Translations under genes and position numbers: made by a program | In this document: positions 1-8,711 of the stretch, piece by piece | Layout of the letters: every line of letters begins with the position of its first letter | How positions within the stretch are numbered: position 1 is the first letter of the stretch | Notes under the pieces: generated by a model | The model's input: only the letters and a program-made list of their open reading frames with translations | Databases searched by the model: none | What the model was told of the DNA's origin: nothing | Source of the DNA: Rhizobium mongolense subsp. loessense | GTDB lineage: Bacteria > Pseudomonadota > Alphaproteobacteria > Rhizobiales > Rhizobiaceae | Length of the DNA: 64,000 nucleotides | NCBI RefSeq assembly: GCF_900099775.1 | Contig: NZ_FMTM01000002.1 | Coordinates: 186,001 to 250,000 of the forward strand | Reading direction: 5' to 3'

Positions 1-2217
1 AAGGTCAAGCGCTATCTCCAGGCCCTCGTCCTTGGCCGCATCGACCAACCGCCGAAAGTCCTCGAAGCTGCCGAGTTCGGGGTGAATTGCGTCATGGCCG
101 CCTGCCTGCGAGCCAATCGCGTAAGGACTGCCGGGGTCGCCTGATTCTGCACGCAGGCTGTTGTTCTTACCCTTGCGATTTGTTGTACCGATCGGGTGAA
201 TAGGCGGAAAGTAGAGCACGTCGAAGCCCATTGCGCGAATGGCCGGCAACCGCTCGATAACATCATCAAATGTGCCGTGACGATTCGCATCGCCGCTCTG
301 GGAGCGCGGGAATATCTGGTACCAGCTTGCGAAGGCGGCAGCCGAACGCTCGGCATCGAGCGGGATGACTTGAGACCGGAGCCGGTAAGGACGCCTATCT
401 GCCGCCGCCATCAGCTCGGCGGTTTCTGTGGCGAGCAGGATTTCGGTGCGCCGTGCATCCTGCGTCTCCGCCAGTTCGTCGAACAAGGCTTTCAGTCGGC
501 TCTTGATCTGACCGTCGGCGTGATCGAGCGCGTCCAGCACGAGATTGATGCCTTCTTGGATTTCCAGCCGGAGATCGAGACGTGCCTCGTGCTTCTTAAC
601 CAGTTCATAGCGGTAGATCTGGAAAGGGTTGCGCCATGCTTCCACAACGAATTCGTGCCGCCCCAGGCGCTTTGTCACGAATTCCGCACGCCAGCGGTCA
701 TTTTCGACGAGCTCCATGCGGACTTCGTTCCACCCGCTCTGGTCGGCCGGGCGCCAGAGAAGCGCCGCCGACAGGGGGTCGTGACCGTCTCCAAAAATAT
801 CGGCTTCAACCTTTATCGTTTCGCCGACAACGCGTTTGACCACGAAACGGCCCTCATCGACCGCCGGCGTGATTTTTTCGATCGCCAATCTGGCAGACGC
901 TGCGGCCTCGCTTGCTGCAGGTACAGCAAGTGCGTCAATAATGGGCACGGACGACAGTCCCTCGAAAACGCGAAGCTCACCGGGTTTCAACTTCAGTTGG
1001 GCGTCAAGGATCTCATCGTCGGCCTGCGGGTTGCTCAGCGGCAGAAATGAGGATGCGGCCTCCCGCACAAGATTGAACGGAGCGCCAACGCTGCGACGCA
1101 GGTCACGATTGAGGACGACGACACGCACTTTCTGCGAGCTTGGCATATCCTCCTGATCCGTCTGCATCAGAGCAACGGCCGGCGTTTGGCTGGTGGAGAT
1201 GAGCTTGAGCGGCCGACGCGCGAAACCGGCAGCCGTCTTGTTCGTCCAGGCGTTGACGGCGCGGATATCGCCGGAAAGGTCGAACGCGCCCTGTTCGCGA
1301 ATGCCGCGCAGCCCGGTCCCGTCCCCATGCATCGGATCAAGCGGTGCGGCAGCACCATACTCGAAGCCCATTGGGATCATCAGGCCGCTGGCAAATGTAG
1401 AAGACAGCCGCAATGCTCGGACGGCTCTGCGCTGTAAAACCTCCCAGCTGTCGGTGCCGTGGGCGACGCGCTTGCCGAACGGCGCTTCCGGAAAGGTGAT
1501 CTGATAACCGATCTGCCGCTGGATCTGGTATTCCTCCATGATCCAACGTTCCTCGAGGTCCCACCATGCCAGCGAAGAGAAGCTGCCATCAAAACCAGTT
1601 CCCTCCAGGCCCTTGCGGACTTCGAAGTCGCTGCCCGGCGTCCAAGCCAGAAAGGTTGTTTCCGGCGCAGACTTGCGGGTCGACAGGATAATGTTGAACC
1701 AGGCTTCCGGTGCCAGGCTTGCGATGCCCAGGCAGCGAAAGCCTGCAATTCCGAGGCCGGTAAGCAGCCTGATCCGAGCGAGCCAGTCGTCGAGATGGCC
1801 AGTATCACGTGCAGGGTCGATGCACCGGCTGCCGGCTTTGTGCGGCGGCACGCGTGGATCGGCGACGACGGAACCTGAAGCCTCGTCGACGGCCACCCGA
1901 TCAATGGCCAGGTCGAGCATGATCTTGAGCTTGTTGTCTGTTGCGGCTCGGACCAAGGCTCCGACGGCCTCAGTCACAGAACTTCCCAGCCCCAATGCGG
2001 GATCGAGGCGATCGAAGCCTTTCGTGACAAAGACACTGCTGTTATGACCGCGTTCGAAAAGTGGAGCCGTCAGGACCGTGTCAAAACCAAGGTCTCTCGC
2101 ATGCGCAAAAACCTCCCTCCACGCCGCCAGACCCTTCAACATCAGGGGATGCACGTAGTAGATCTGCGGCGGAAGTTGCGAGCTTCGCGACACGAATTGC
2201 GGGCGCGTGTTCATCAT
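1..2217 (-). CDS. glgE: GlgE-type maltose-1-phosphate maltosyltransferase, 5' part (C-terminus outside window)
   Basis: Open for 739 codons from ATG-ATG at 2217 to the window edge, without a stop. Residues from about 445 on match GlgE: the stretch AIEKITPAVDEGRF begins the N-terminal domain, and GFDVLYFPPIHPIG followed by NRKGKNNSL is the family hallmark of the GH13 barrel. GlgE extends alpha-1,4-glucan from maltose 1-phosphate. The nucleophile and acid/base residues lie beyond the edge, so activity cannot be judged. The first 355 or so residues form an extra amylase-like domain (QIYYVHPLMLKGLAAW, IMLDLAIDRVAVD), as I recall for the roughly 1,090-residue rhizobial form. An AGGAGG lies just before the internal ATG at 1146 but only 2 nt away, so a separate start there is unlikely. 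A GTTAGGGAC stretch precedes the chosen start. Confidence 0.88.
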   Translation of the reverse strand, partial: MMNTRPQFVSRSSQLPPQIYYVHPLMLKGLAAWREVFAHARDLGFDTVLTAPLFERGHNSSVFVTKGFDRLDPALGLGSSVTEAVGALVRAATDNKLKIMLDLAIDRVAVDEASGSVVADPRVPPHKAGSRCIDPARDTGHLDDWLARIRLLTGLGIAGFRCLGIASLAPEAWFNIILSTRKSAPETTFLAWTPGSDFEVRKGLEGTGFDGSFSSLAWWDLEERWIMEEYQIQRQIGYQITFPEAPFGKRVAHGTDSWEVLQRRAVRALRLSSTFASGLMIPMGFEYGAAAPLDPMHGDGTGLRGIREQGAFDLSGDIRAVNAWTNKTAAGFARRPLKLISTSQTPAVALMQTDQEDMPSSQKVRVVVLNRDLRRSVGAPFNLVREAASSFLPLSNPQADDEILDAQLKLKPGELRVFEGLSSVPIIDALAVPAASEAAASARLAIEKITPAVDEGRFVVKRVVGETIKVEADIFGDGHDPLSAALLWRPADQSGWNEVRMELVENDRWRAEFVTKRLGRHEFVVEAWRNPFQIYRYELVKKHEARLDLRLEIQEGINLVLDALDHADGQIKSRLKALFDELAETQDARRTEILLATETAELMAAADRRPYRLRSQVIPLDAERSAAAFASWYQIFPRSQSGDANRHGTFDDVIERLPAIRAMGFDVLYFPPIHPIGTTNRKGKNNSLRAESGDPGSPYAIGSQAGGHDAIHPELGSFEDFRRLVDAAKDEGLEIALDL

Positions 2218-2560
2218 GAGTCCCTAACCTTTTCAGCATTAACTGCAACGCCGCCGTGCTTGTTCCTTCTTTTTTGCTGGCTCAATCGACCATCGTTTCC
2301 GGACATGGCGCCGGGTTGGGTATGCGAGCTGGCTGACCGGATGACGATCTGGCGAGCGTGATGCCCGCTGTAAGCAGCCTGTCCTGGAGGGTCCGGAAAG
2401 CCGCAGTTTGCAGTCGATAGTGCCGACATGGCAGCGCGTATAAGACAGCGCCGTCCAAGGCCGCGGCCGATCAACCACGCATTAAGTGGTACCGTTTAGG
2501 GGAGATCATGGACGCACGCCTAGGCGTGTCGATTTTCATTCTTGGGCCAGCAGTCGCCTA
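2218..2560. other. Non-coding stretch upstream of glgE
   Basis: About 340 bp. It must contain the glgE promoter and leader on the minus strand. I see no convincing gene, hairpin or promoter consensus in either direction. Confidence 0.4.
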
Positions 2561-2767
2561 TCATCGGCTTGCGCCAAAATGGCTAAAGCGCTGGGAACGG
2601 AACGGCGTCAGATCGATCAACGGTTTCCGCTTTGAGACGAGATCTGCCACGAGCCGCCCGGTGATGCCAGCCAGCGTCAACCCGAGGTGGCCGTGCCCGA
2701 AGGCATAGGTCACATTCGGTGACGTCGGCGAGTTGCCGATGACGGGAAGCGAATCCGACGAACGCAC
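2561..2767 (-). pseudogene. C-terminal remnant of a DadA-like D-amino-acid dehydrogenase
   Basis: About 65 codons ending in TGA at 2561. The fragment reads SSDSLPVIGNSPTSPNVTYA followed by FGHGHLGLTLAG, TGRLVADLV and IDLTPFRSQRF. This is the conserved C-terminus of FAD-dependent D-amino-acid dehydrogenases (DadA family), where the GHGHLGLT segment contacts the flavin. The N-terminal dinucleotide-binding fold and the other roughly 350 residues are missing, so it is a relic. It is cut at about 2760, exactly where a permease tail on the opposite strand begins. Confidence 0.72.
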
Positions 2768-2918
2768 CCTGCCCCGTCAGATGTGGAGCGGCGTTCGCGA
2801 GACACTGAGCCCGACCATCGCTGCCGTCGCAACGCTGCTGATCCTATTCTCAACACTGTTTCTCGCAACTATCCAGTGGCTTCACCGGCGCGCCGAACGC
2901 CAAAAGCTCATGCACTGA
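2757..2918 (+). pseudogene. C-terminal remnant of a PotC/PotB-like ABC transporter permease
   Basis: The plus-strand frame reads ERTLPRQMWSGVRETLSPTI, then AAVATLLILFSTLFLA and IQWLHRRAERQ before a stop at 2918. This is the last cytoplasmic loop and final membrane helix of spermidine/putrescine-type permeases (compare LP.xM..G.R...SPTIAAVSTLLI). The EAA loop and the earlier helices are absent and there is no proper start codon. Its 5' break coincides with the break in the DadA remnant, so both are tails of genes that once faced each other or were joined by a rearrangement. Confidence 0.65.
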
Positions 2919-3011
2919 TCGGGCTTTGCGCCAACGCCTCTGGCGTGCTGTTCAGGTGAAACCGAATTGGTCTTCCCAGCGGCAAGCGGCCCAGGACCGC
3001 TTTCGCCTTCC

Positions 3012-3032
3012 CCCGGCCTGAACGCCGGGTTT
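3012..3032 (+). terminator. Possible weak terminator hairpin
   Basis: CCCGGC, a 6-nt loop CTGAAC, then GCCGGG and only three T. It lies downstream of the permease relic and could be its old terminator. The T-run is short. Confidence 0.35.
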
Positions 3033-3192
3033 CCCGCGAGGTTCAGGATGAAATCAACCGAGCTGGGCGTTGAGTGACATCGAGATCCTGTTTTGGATTC
3101 ACAGGACGCCCAGCAACGACGCTTGATGGTTTTGAAGCACTCACTCCGGCCAACATCGTTTCAGGAGATGCCGGACACACACATATGGGATA

Positions 3193-4737
3193 GTGTCGAT
3201 TATGAGCTTTTTTGAAAGCCTCCTCGTCTTGTCTCTCGTGGCGATCCTGCTGCTGCAGGTTTCGCGACGTCTTTCGCTTCCCTATCCTTCCCTGCTGGCG
3301 ATGGCGGGCGCTGCAGCTGCGCTTGTGCCGGGGACCCCATATGTCTCACTTGAACCTGAGACCGCCCTTGCTTTGTTCATCGCACCCGCGCTGATGGACG
3401 CAGCATTTGACTTTCCAGTCCGAACTGCCCGGCGCTTCTGGTTGCCGTTGCTCGTCTTTGCCATCGGTGGCGTGATTGTCACAGCATTCGTCGTTGCGCT
3501 TGCAGGATCATGGCTTGCCGGCTTGCCGTTTGCGGCCGCGCTCGTCCTTGGGGCCATTGTCGCACCACCCGACGCAGCAGCGGCAACGGCGATCCTTTCA
3601 GGGGTGGCGATACCTCGCAGCACAGATGCCGTGCTGCGAGGGGAAAGCCTTTTCAACGACGCCGCCGCCCTCCTCATATTCGGGGCCGCGCTCGCGGTAC
3701 ATTCAACGGGGAATCTCGGTGTTACCGTTGGCCTGCATTTCGCCCTTGCAGCTCCGGGCGGCATCCTTCTCGGTATTTTGGCGGCTTTCGTCGGCAAGCA
3801 TCTTTCCGGTTTCGTGTCCGGCACCTTGGGCGGAAACCTGCTTCAGTTCGTCCAGACGTATCTGGTTTGGATTCTTGCCGAACATCTGGGACTGTCGGCG
3901 GTGCTTGCGGTCGTGGCCTCGGCCATGGCCATGGCAAGCAGCGTCGCGACATCTGCGCGCATGCGGGTCCAGTCCTATGCGGTCTGGAGTGCCGTCGTCT
4001 TCGTCCTCAACATCATGGCATTCCTGTTAATGGGCATGCAGATCAGAGGCATCATCGCAGGCATGCCGGAGGGTCAGCTCGGCCAGGCCTGCACATTCGC
4101 TGCGTTTGTCGTCGCGATCGTCGTTCTCGTTCGGTTTGCGGTCTGCATCGGCTATAACCGTATCCTGGCCCGCCTTGCACGCCGCCGCGGACGAAAGGAA
4201 CCAGCGACGATCAAGCAGGCGGTTCTGGCCAGCTGGTGCGGAATGCGGGGACTGCTTACCCTTGCGACAGCATTCGCGCTGCCGAACGATTTTCCTCAGC
4301 GCGATACAGTCGTTCTGACTGCTTTTGCGGTGGTTCTTGCAACACTCGTCATCCAGGGACTAACGCTTTCGCCCTTGATCCGGTGGCTGGGTCTCGACGG
4401 GCGCGCAACGGCAGCCGAGGAGCTGCGGGCCTGTCGCGCGCAGATCACAAAGGCCGGCATCTGCGCACTGGAGGATCAGACCGGCCCGGAGGCGGCGCTT
4501 TTGAGAAGCAAGTTTCTGATCGAGCAGAAAGCACTTTTCAATGGTGATGGAGCCTCCTCACTTGAAACCTACCGAAAACTGGCGCTGGGCTCGATTGCCG
4601 CCCAACGCATGGAGCTTGAGCGACTTCGTTCCGAGAATGAACTGAACGTCGACGAGTACAATCTGCTGCTTGAGGAGATCGACTGGCGAGAGCTTTCTGT
4701 CTTGCCGCTCGAAGATCGGAAGATTGAGGAGATCTGA
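3193..4737 (+). CDS. CPA1-family Na+/H+ antiporter (NhaP-like)
   Basis: A 514-residue membrane protein with about 12 hydrophobic helices in the first 400 residues and a charged cytoplasmic tail rich in Glu and Arg. Family signatures are GAIVAPPDAAAA (the GAIVxPTDPVA antiporter motif, about residue 120), GESLFNDAAALL just after it, and WCGMRGLLTLATA (about residue 350). It would exchange Na+ or K+ for H+ across the inner membrane. The GTG at 3193 gives MSIMSFF; the ATG at 3202, with GGGATAG 11 nt upstream, is an equally good start. The gene is monocistronic and converges on the amine oxidase. Confidence 0.85.
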   Translation: MSIMSFFESLLVLSLVAILLLQVSRRLSLPYPSLLAMAGAAAALVPGTPYVSLEPETALALFIAPALMDAAFDFPVRTARRFWLPLLVFAIGGVIVTAFVVALAGSWLAGLPFAAALVLGAIVAPPDAAAATAILSGVAIPRSTDAVLRGESLFNDAAALLIFGAALAVHSTGNLGVTVGLHFALAAPGGILLGILAAFVGKHLSGFVSGTLGGNLLQFVQTYLVWILAEHLGLSAVLAVVASAMAMASSVATSARMRVQSYAVWSAVVFVLNIMAFLLMGMQIRGIIAGMPEGQLGQACTFAAFVVAIVVLVRFAVCIGYNRILARLARRRGRKEPATIKQAVLASWCGMRGLLTLATAFALPNDFPQRDTVVLTAFAVVLATLVIQGLTLSPLIRWLGLDGRATAAEELRACRAQITKAGICALEDQTGPEAALLRSKFLIEQKALFNGDGASSLETYRKLALGSIAAQRMELERLRSENELNVDEYNLLLEEIDWRELSVLPLEDRKIEEI

Positions 4738-4814
4738 AATTGCGCGCCTGCATCCCTCGTGTCCCCGCGAGAATGCATGATCCTGTCGCGTGCTGAAATT
4801 CTTGCCCGCGTCTT

Positions 4815-6056
4815 TCAGGCGATGGTCTTCATAAGCTCCTGCGCCGCGATCACTCCAGTGTCATATGCGCCGTGCGCCGTCGAATAGCGCCCAGTCGAAC
4901 AGGCTTCACCCGCAAAGAAGATGCGATTGTCATGCGGAGCGGCAAGCGTTCTGCGAAGATCAGCAGCGCCTGGGCTGGCGTATGAATATGAGCCGCCGAT
5001 GTGCGGATCGGAGCCCCATGCCGAAAAGGAGATCAATGAGAGCTGCCGTCCGATGTCGGATCCCAAAGCGCGCTTCAGCTCCGCAAGTGCGAACTGGAAC
5101 GCCTCCTTCGGTCCCCCACGTTCTAAGTCCTGTGCCAAATCCCCTGCATAATATCCCTCAACAACGGGATTTCCGAGGGGCCTGATTTGGTAGGCACCTG
5201 TCCGGCGTTCGCGATAGGAGCCAAGAAGATGACTGTCCAGCGGTAAGGTGTCTGGCCTTTCCACCTTCATGAACAGCTTGTTCGCAAGGCCGAGGGGCAG
5301 GCGGGAGGCTGCATCGAGTTTTTCCGGAAGCGAGGGGAAAAACGCGATGCGCTCACTCGCAAGCACATTCGTGGAGACGGTGACGATTACTGCCTTGACA
5401 CGGAAGTGACCTTTCGATGTCAAAATACCGACATGATCCGCTGCGCGATGATCGATGCGTTCCACGGCGGTCTGCAGCTCGATCGCAAGCGGTCTGCCAT
5501 AGGCGGAAACAACCGTTCCATAGCCTTCACGCACTCGCCAGTCGGGACCGGGACCGGGCTCATACCGCTGGAGGTCGACAACCGACGATCTATCAAGTCC
5601 GGCTCCCGTGATGAAGCCACCGACCGCGTGGACGTACTCGTTCCACCTGCCGCCGGCCGGCAGCATGCTCGAAAGCGCCGTATCCTCGCCCTCATGGGAA
5701 TTGATCCTCTCAAAGAATGCTTCGAGGGCGCCGATTGCGGACCGGGCGTCGTCGTTTGTTTCCAGCTTACGTCCCCCCTCGTCCCATGGGGCGCGGGTGT
5801 CATCGATCGTAAACCCAAGTTTTCGGGCGATCGCCGTCCAGGAATTCGTTCTTGCCCCATGCAGCCATCCGCATCCGACGTCAAGGGCGCCCAGTCCCGC
5901 ACCGAAATGCTCGGTCCGCGCTCGCCCTCCTATACGTGCGGACGCCTCCAAAACGACGAGCGAAAGGTCCGATCGCGCGGCCATGAGGTGCCGGCCCGCC
6001 GCTATGCCGGCCGCGCCAGCGCCGATGATCGCCACATCTACTTCATTCTCAGTCAC
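4815..6056 (-). CDS. Flavin-containing amine oxidase (monoamine oxidase family)
   Basis: A 413-residue protein. It begins with the dinucleotide-binding motif GAGAAGIAAG (Gly12, Gly14, Gly17), followed by LVVLEASARIGGRARTE, the ribose-binding acidic residue and the GG-doublet motif of the amine oxidase family. The C-terminus has FFAGEACSTGRYSTAHGAY, the FAD-contacting end motif. It should oxidise a primary or secondary amine to aldehyde plus ammonia and peroxide; the substrate is not readable. There is no signal peptide, so it is cytoplasmic. The TetR gene upstream starts about 190 bp further on and reads the same way, so joint transcription is possible but not shown. Confidence 0.85.
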   Translation of the reverse strand: MTENEVDVAIIGAGAAGIAAGRHLMAARSDLSLVVLEASARIGGRARTEHFGAGLGALDVGCGWLHGARTNSWTAIARKLGFTIDDTRAPWDEGGRKLETNDDARSAIGALEAFFERINSHEGEDTALSSMLPAGGRWNEYVHAVGGFITGAGLDRSSVVDLQRYEPGPGPDWRVREGYGTVVSAYGRPLAIELQTAVERIDHRAADHVGILTSKGHFRVKAVIVTVSTNVLASERIAFFPSLPEKLDAASRLPLGLANKLFMKVERPDTLPLDSHLLGSYRERRTGAYQIRPLGNPVVEGYYAGDLAQDLERGGPKEAFQFALAELKRALGSDIGRQLSLISFSAWGSDPHIGGSYSYASPGAADLRRTLAAPHDNRIFFAGEACSTGRYSTAHGAYDTGVIAAQELMKTIA

Positions 6057-6246
6057 AATGGTGACTCCCGATTGAGCCCAGAACGGCCATGGTGATCCAT
6101 ACGCACCAGCGCCAGCATAGCTTTACGCAGAGCCGGGGAATAGCTGCAGACACTGACCGCTTCCATCAGCCAGTGTCGGAGGAGATGCCGCCTGAATACG
6201 TCGGAGCCGTCAAGATGCGCGCTGCGGACCTTTCGCCGCTGTCGTT

Positions 6247-6891
6247 TCATGGTTTCTGGCCCGGACAAAGATCAAGGTATTTCAATAGTTCCTGGCCGCA
6301 GTCTTTGAGAGCAGAACTGCTTTGGCTTGCCTTCGCGATCCCCATTGCCCCCCAGTATGATGCAATTATGAAGATTGCTGCGGCCTCGGCATCAAGGTGA
6401 GCGTAGCGTCCGGCGAGTTGATCCGCGCGGATCTTTTGCGCAAGTTCGCTTCTCCATTGGTCGAGGATTGCGATGGCGGCCTCCCGCATGGCGCCGTCTT
6501 GTCCAGCCGGTTCGCTCACCATGTTGCCAAGCGGACATCCAGACACAAAGCCCTGTTGATCCAGTTCTCGGATGATCTTGGTGAATATGGCTTCTATGCC
6601 GTCGGATGCCGCCTTAGCCTGTGATATCGGCTTGATCCAGGTTTCCTCGACCGCGTCGGCGACATTGCCGTTCAAAACTGCAAGACCCAGCTCCTTCTTG
6701 GTCGGGAAGTGATGTGAGAACGCTCCACCTGTTACGCGCGCCGCCGCCTTCAGGTCCTGAACGGTCGTAACGCCGTAGCCACGGGTGGTGAAGGCGTTGA
6801 AAGCGGTGTCGACAATTCGCTTTCTTACGCCTTCCGGATCATTCGTTCTTCGCTTCTGCAGACCTTTCGCCATTGAAAGGTTCTGTAGCAT
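6247..6891 (-). CDS. TetR-family repressor
   Basis: A 214-residue TetR protein. Residues 20-65 form the DNA-binding domain (RKRIVDTAFNAFTTRGYGVT, then TVQDLKAAARVTGGAFSHHF). The C-terminal part resembles the TetR_C ligand domain with the GCPLGNMVSE segment seen in YcdC/ComR-like members. No good Shine-Dalgarno precedes either ATG (6891, or 6873 for MAKGLQ). It is divergent from the NIPSNAP gene, with two operator-like palindromes in the 70-bp gap, so it probably represses that gene and itself. Confidence 0.85.
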   Translation of the reverse strand: MLQNLSMAKGLQKRRTNDPEGVRKRIVDTAFNAFTTRGYGVTTVQDLKAAARVTGGAFSHHFPTKKELGLAVLNGNVADAVEETWIKPISQAKAASDGIEAIFTKIIRELDQQGFVSGCPLGNMVSEPAGQDGAMREAAIAILDQWRSELAQKIRADQLAGRYAHLDAEAAAIFIIASYWGAMGIAKASQSSSALKDCGQELLKYLDLCPGQKP

Positions 6892-6894
6892 AAC

Positions 6895-6948
6895 TTGACA
6901 AACAGGACAATCGACCTGTAATTAACAAACAGGACAGCTATCCTGTTT
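6895..6948 (+). promoter_or_regulatory. TetR operator pair overlapping a sigma-70 promoter
   Basis: The perfect palindrome AAACAGGA-N6-TCCTGTTT lies at 6927-6948. An imperfect copy, AAACAGG-N8-CCTGTAA, lies at 6900-6921, centres 27 bp apart. A TTGACA at 6895-6900 with GTAATT 17 bp later is a plausible promoter for the plus-strand gene starting at 6962; the first site lies inside it. The position between divergent genes and the two copies argue for binding by the adjacent TetR. Confidence 0.75.
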
Positions 6949-6961
6949 TTTTGAGGGATCA

Positions 6962-7702
6962 ATGTGTAACGCCACGCCAGCCGATTCAGTCTTTGAACTC
7001 CGCCAGTACCGTCTCCATCCGGGTGCGCGCGAAACGCTGATCGACGTTTTCGATCGAGAATTCCTGGAGACACAGGAGGAGGCTGGCATACGCGTCGTGG
7101 CTCAGTTTCGCGATCTCGATGATAGCGACAGCTTCGTCTGGCTGCGCGGCTTTGCGAATATGGAGTCGCGAAGAGAGGCGCTCGGCCGCTTTTACGGAGG
7201 TCCCGTCTGGGCGCGCCATCGTGATGTCGCCAACGGCACAATGGTCAATTCCGACAATGTTCTGCTGCTGCGACCTGCCAACCTCGACCCGACTTTTCAG
7301 CTGTCCGCCACAGAGCGGCCGCGCTGCGGCAGCACTTTGCAATCGTCCGCGCTGTTTCTTTGCGCGATCCATTACACTGCGCCGGGTAAAGAGGATGCTT
7401 TTGCTGCCTTCTTCGAAAATGAGCTACGCTTACCGCTTCTCGAAAGTGGCGCGACTGTCCCTGCAACCTTCATGAGCGAACACGGCGCCAACACGTTCCC
7501 AAGGCTCCCGATCCGAGAAGGAGAATCGGTCTTTGTCGCTCTCTACCGTTTCGCGACGCCGCAAGCTTATGCCACTCATCTCGGCGCCCTTGCAGCGTCG
7601 CGGAAGTGGACCGAGGAACTCGAACCGCAAATTATGCAACGCACGTGGCGGGCGAACGAGGTGCTGAGGCTTTCACCGACGTCACGATCATTGATGCGCT
7701 AG
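6962..7702 (+). CDS. NIPSNAP-family protein (two tandem domains)
   Basis: A 246-residue cytoplasmic protein. The N-terminus, FELRQYRLHPGARETLIDVF and the following REFLETQEEAGIRVVAQFRD, is typical of the NIPSNAP ferredoxin-like fold. A second, weaker copy begins near residue 130 (LFLCAIHYTAPGKEDAFAAF). Biochemical role is unknown for bacterial members; they resemble small monooxygenase/ABM folds. GAGGGATCA precedes the ATG. The gene is divergent from and probably repressed by the TetR protein next door; such pairs suggest a detoxification or catabolic function, which is inference. Confidence 0.8.
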   Translation: MCNATPADSVFELRQYRLHPGARETLIDVFDREFLETQEEAGIRVVAQFRDLDDSDSFVWLRGFANMESRREALGRFYGGPVWARHRDVANGTMVNSDNVLLLRPANLDPTFQLSATERPRCGSTLQSSALFLCAIHYTAPGKEDAFAAFFENELRLPLLESGATVPATFMSEHGANTFPRLPIREGESVFVALYRFATPQAYATHLGALAASRKWTEELEPQIMQRTWRANEVLRLSPTSRSLMR

Positions 7703-8064
7703 TTTTGTCGGAAGCCTCCACCAACGGCATCTGGAGAGCTCCTCATTCGCCTCGGCCCAGCCACGAAGGGGCCCGCCAGCCATTTGTGTGGGCGGCCGGT
7801 CACCGTGACAGGCGTCTTTTATCCAGGGAAGATCGCCTCAGCTGCATTGAGATGTCTAAAGTCTTCAATCGCTCCAGCAATGAAAGGCTGAAAGTGCCGA
7901 CCGGCTCGCTGGCAAATGCGCCATGAAAATACCTTCGACCGCTCCGCGCACTCACCATGCACCCGGCGCAGTGGCAATCAGTGCGGTCACTCGCTGACCG
8001 TGAACGGCCGGAAGCTTCAGTGCCGATCTTACGAAAGCGTTTTCAGGATGCGATGAATTCTTTT
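7703..8064. other. Intergenic stretch, nothing recognised
   Basis: About 360 bp between the NIPSNAP gene and the convergent receiver gene. Short reading frames exist but show no family resemblance. No clear terminator was found. Confidence 0.4.
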
Positions 8065-8427
8065 TCAACTGCCTAAGGCCTCGCCGATGGCCGCAAGCAG
8101 CACTCGACCATCGAAGGGCTTACGAAAAAAACCGCTGATGCCCTGGGCGCGACCCTGATCCGCGATCTCATGGCGGCCCGTGATCAGGAACACCGGCAAT
8201 TCCGGATGCGCCTTCTTCACCAAGTCACGAAGTTGAAAGCCATCCGTGCCTGGTATTCCTATGTCGGTGATGAGGACATCCACACCTGACAGCCCGCTCG
8301 TGAGCAGCGATTCTGCGGAAGAAAAGCTGCGTGCCACGTAGCCCCCGGACTCCAGGAGTTCTTCCAGCGACTCAAGTACCCTTGGGTCGTCATCAACAAC
8401 CGCCACGACAGGTCTTTTTTTGCTCAT
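8065..8427 (-). CDS. Single-domain response regulator (receiver only)
   Basis: A 120-residue CheY-like receiver. The acidic pocket is DDD near residue 12-14, the phospho-acceptor Asp is in VLITDIGIPGTDGF (about residue 55), the switch Thr/Ser is in FLITGRHE, and the Lys is in FFRKPF. No output domain follows; the reading frame ends after the fifth helix. GGGAG lies 8 nt before the ATG. It lies just downstream of the large histidine kinase on the same strand, so it is probably a phospho-acceptor or competitor in that pathway. Confidence 0.9.
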   Translation of the reverse strand: MSKKRPVVAVVDDDPRVLESLEELLESGGYVARSFSSAESLLTSGLSGVDVLITDIGIPGTDGFQLRDLVKKAHPELPVFLITGRHEIADQGRAQGISGFFRKPFDGRVLLAAIGEALGS

Positions 8428-8711
8428 GCTCTGCTCCCTCTCGCTTGACGCGAGTGAGTTGTTGACATTTCCAACTCCGGTTTCCCCCGCATAACGCTCC
8501 TTTTTGGATTTTCTGCATGACCCCGCTGATCCGCAGTTCTGGAGTGGCCTATCTGTTAAGACACCGCTCCCCGTAAAGCGGCTCGCTTCCTCGGCGCATC
8601 AAGTTCAGGACGCTCGGGTCTTCTCCCGTTCCTGGCCGATTGCCGCCTGTCTGAACGCTGTTCGGATGCGCGCATCGTCATTCACGCTCCATCCGAATGG
8701 ATCATTTGTTG

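Noticed and set aside
196..1050. Open plus-strand frame of 284 codons over glgE
   Set aside because: It is antisense to a frame with clear GlgE motifs and shows no family resemblance; GC-rich codon use creates such shadows.
1146..1146. Separate GlgE start at the internal ATG behind AGGAGG
   Set aside because: The Shine-Dalgarno is only 2 nt from the ATG and the frame is continuous with the upstream domain, as in other rhizobial forms.
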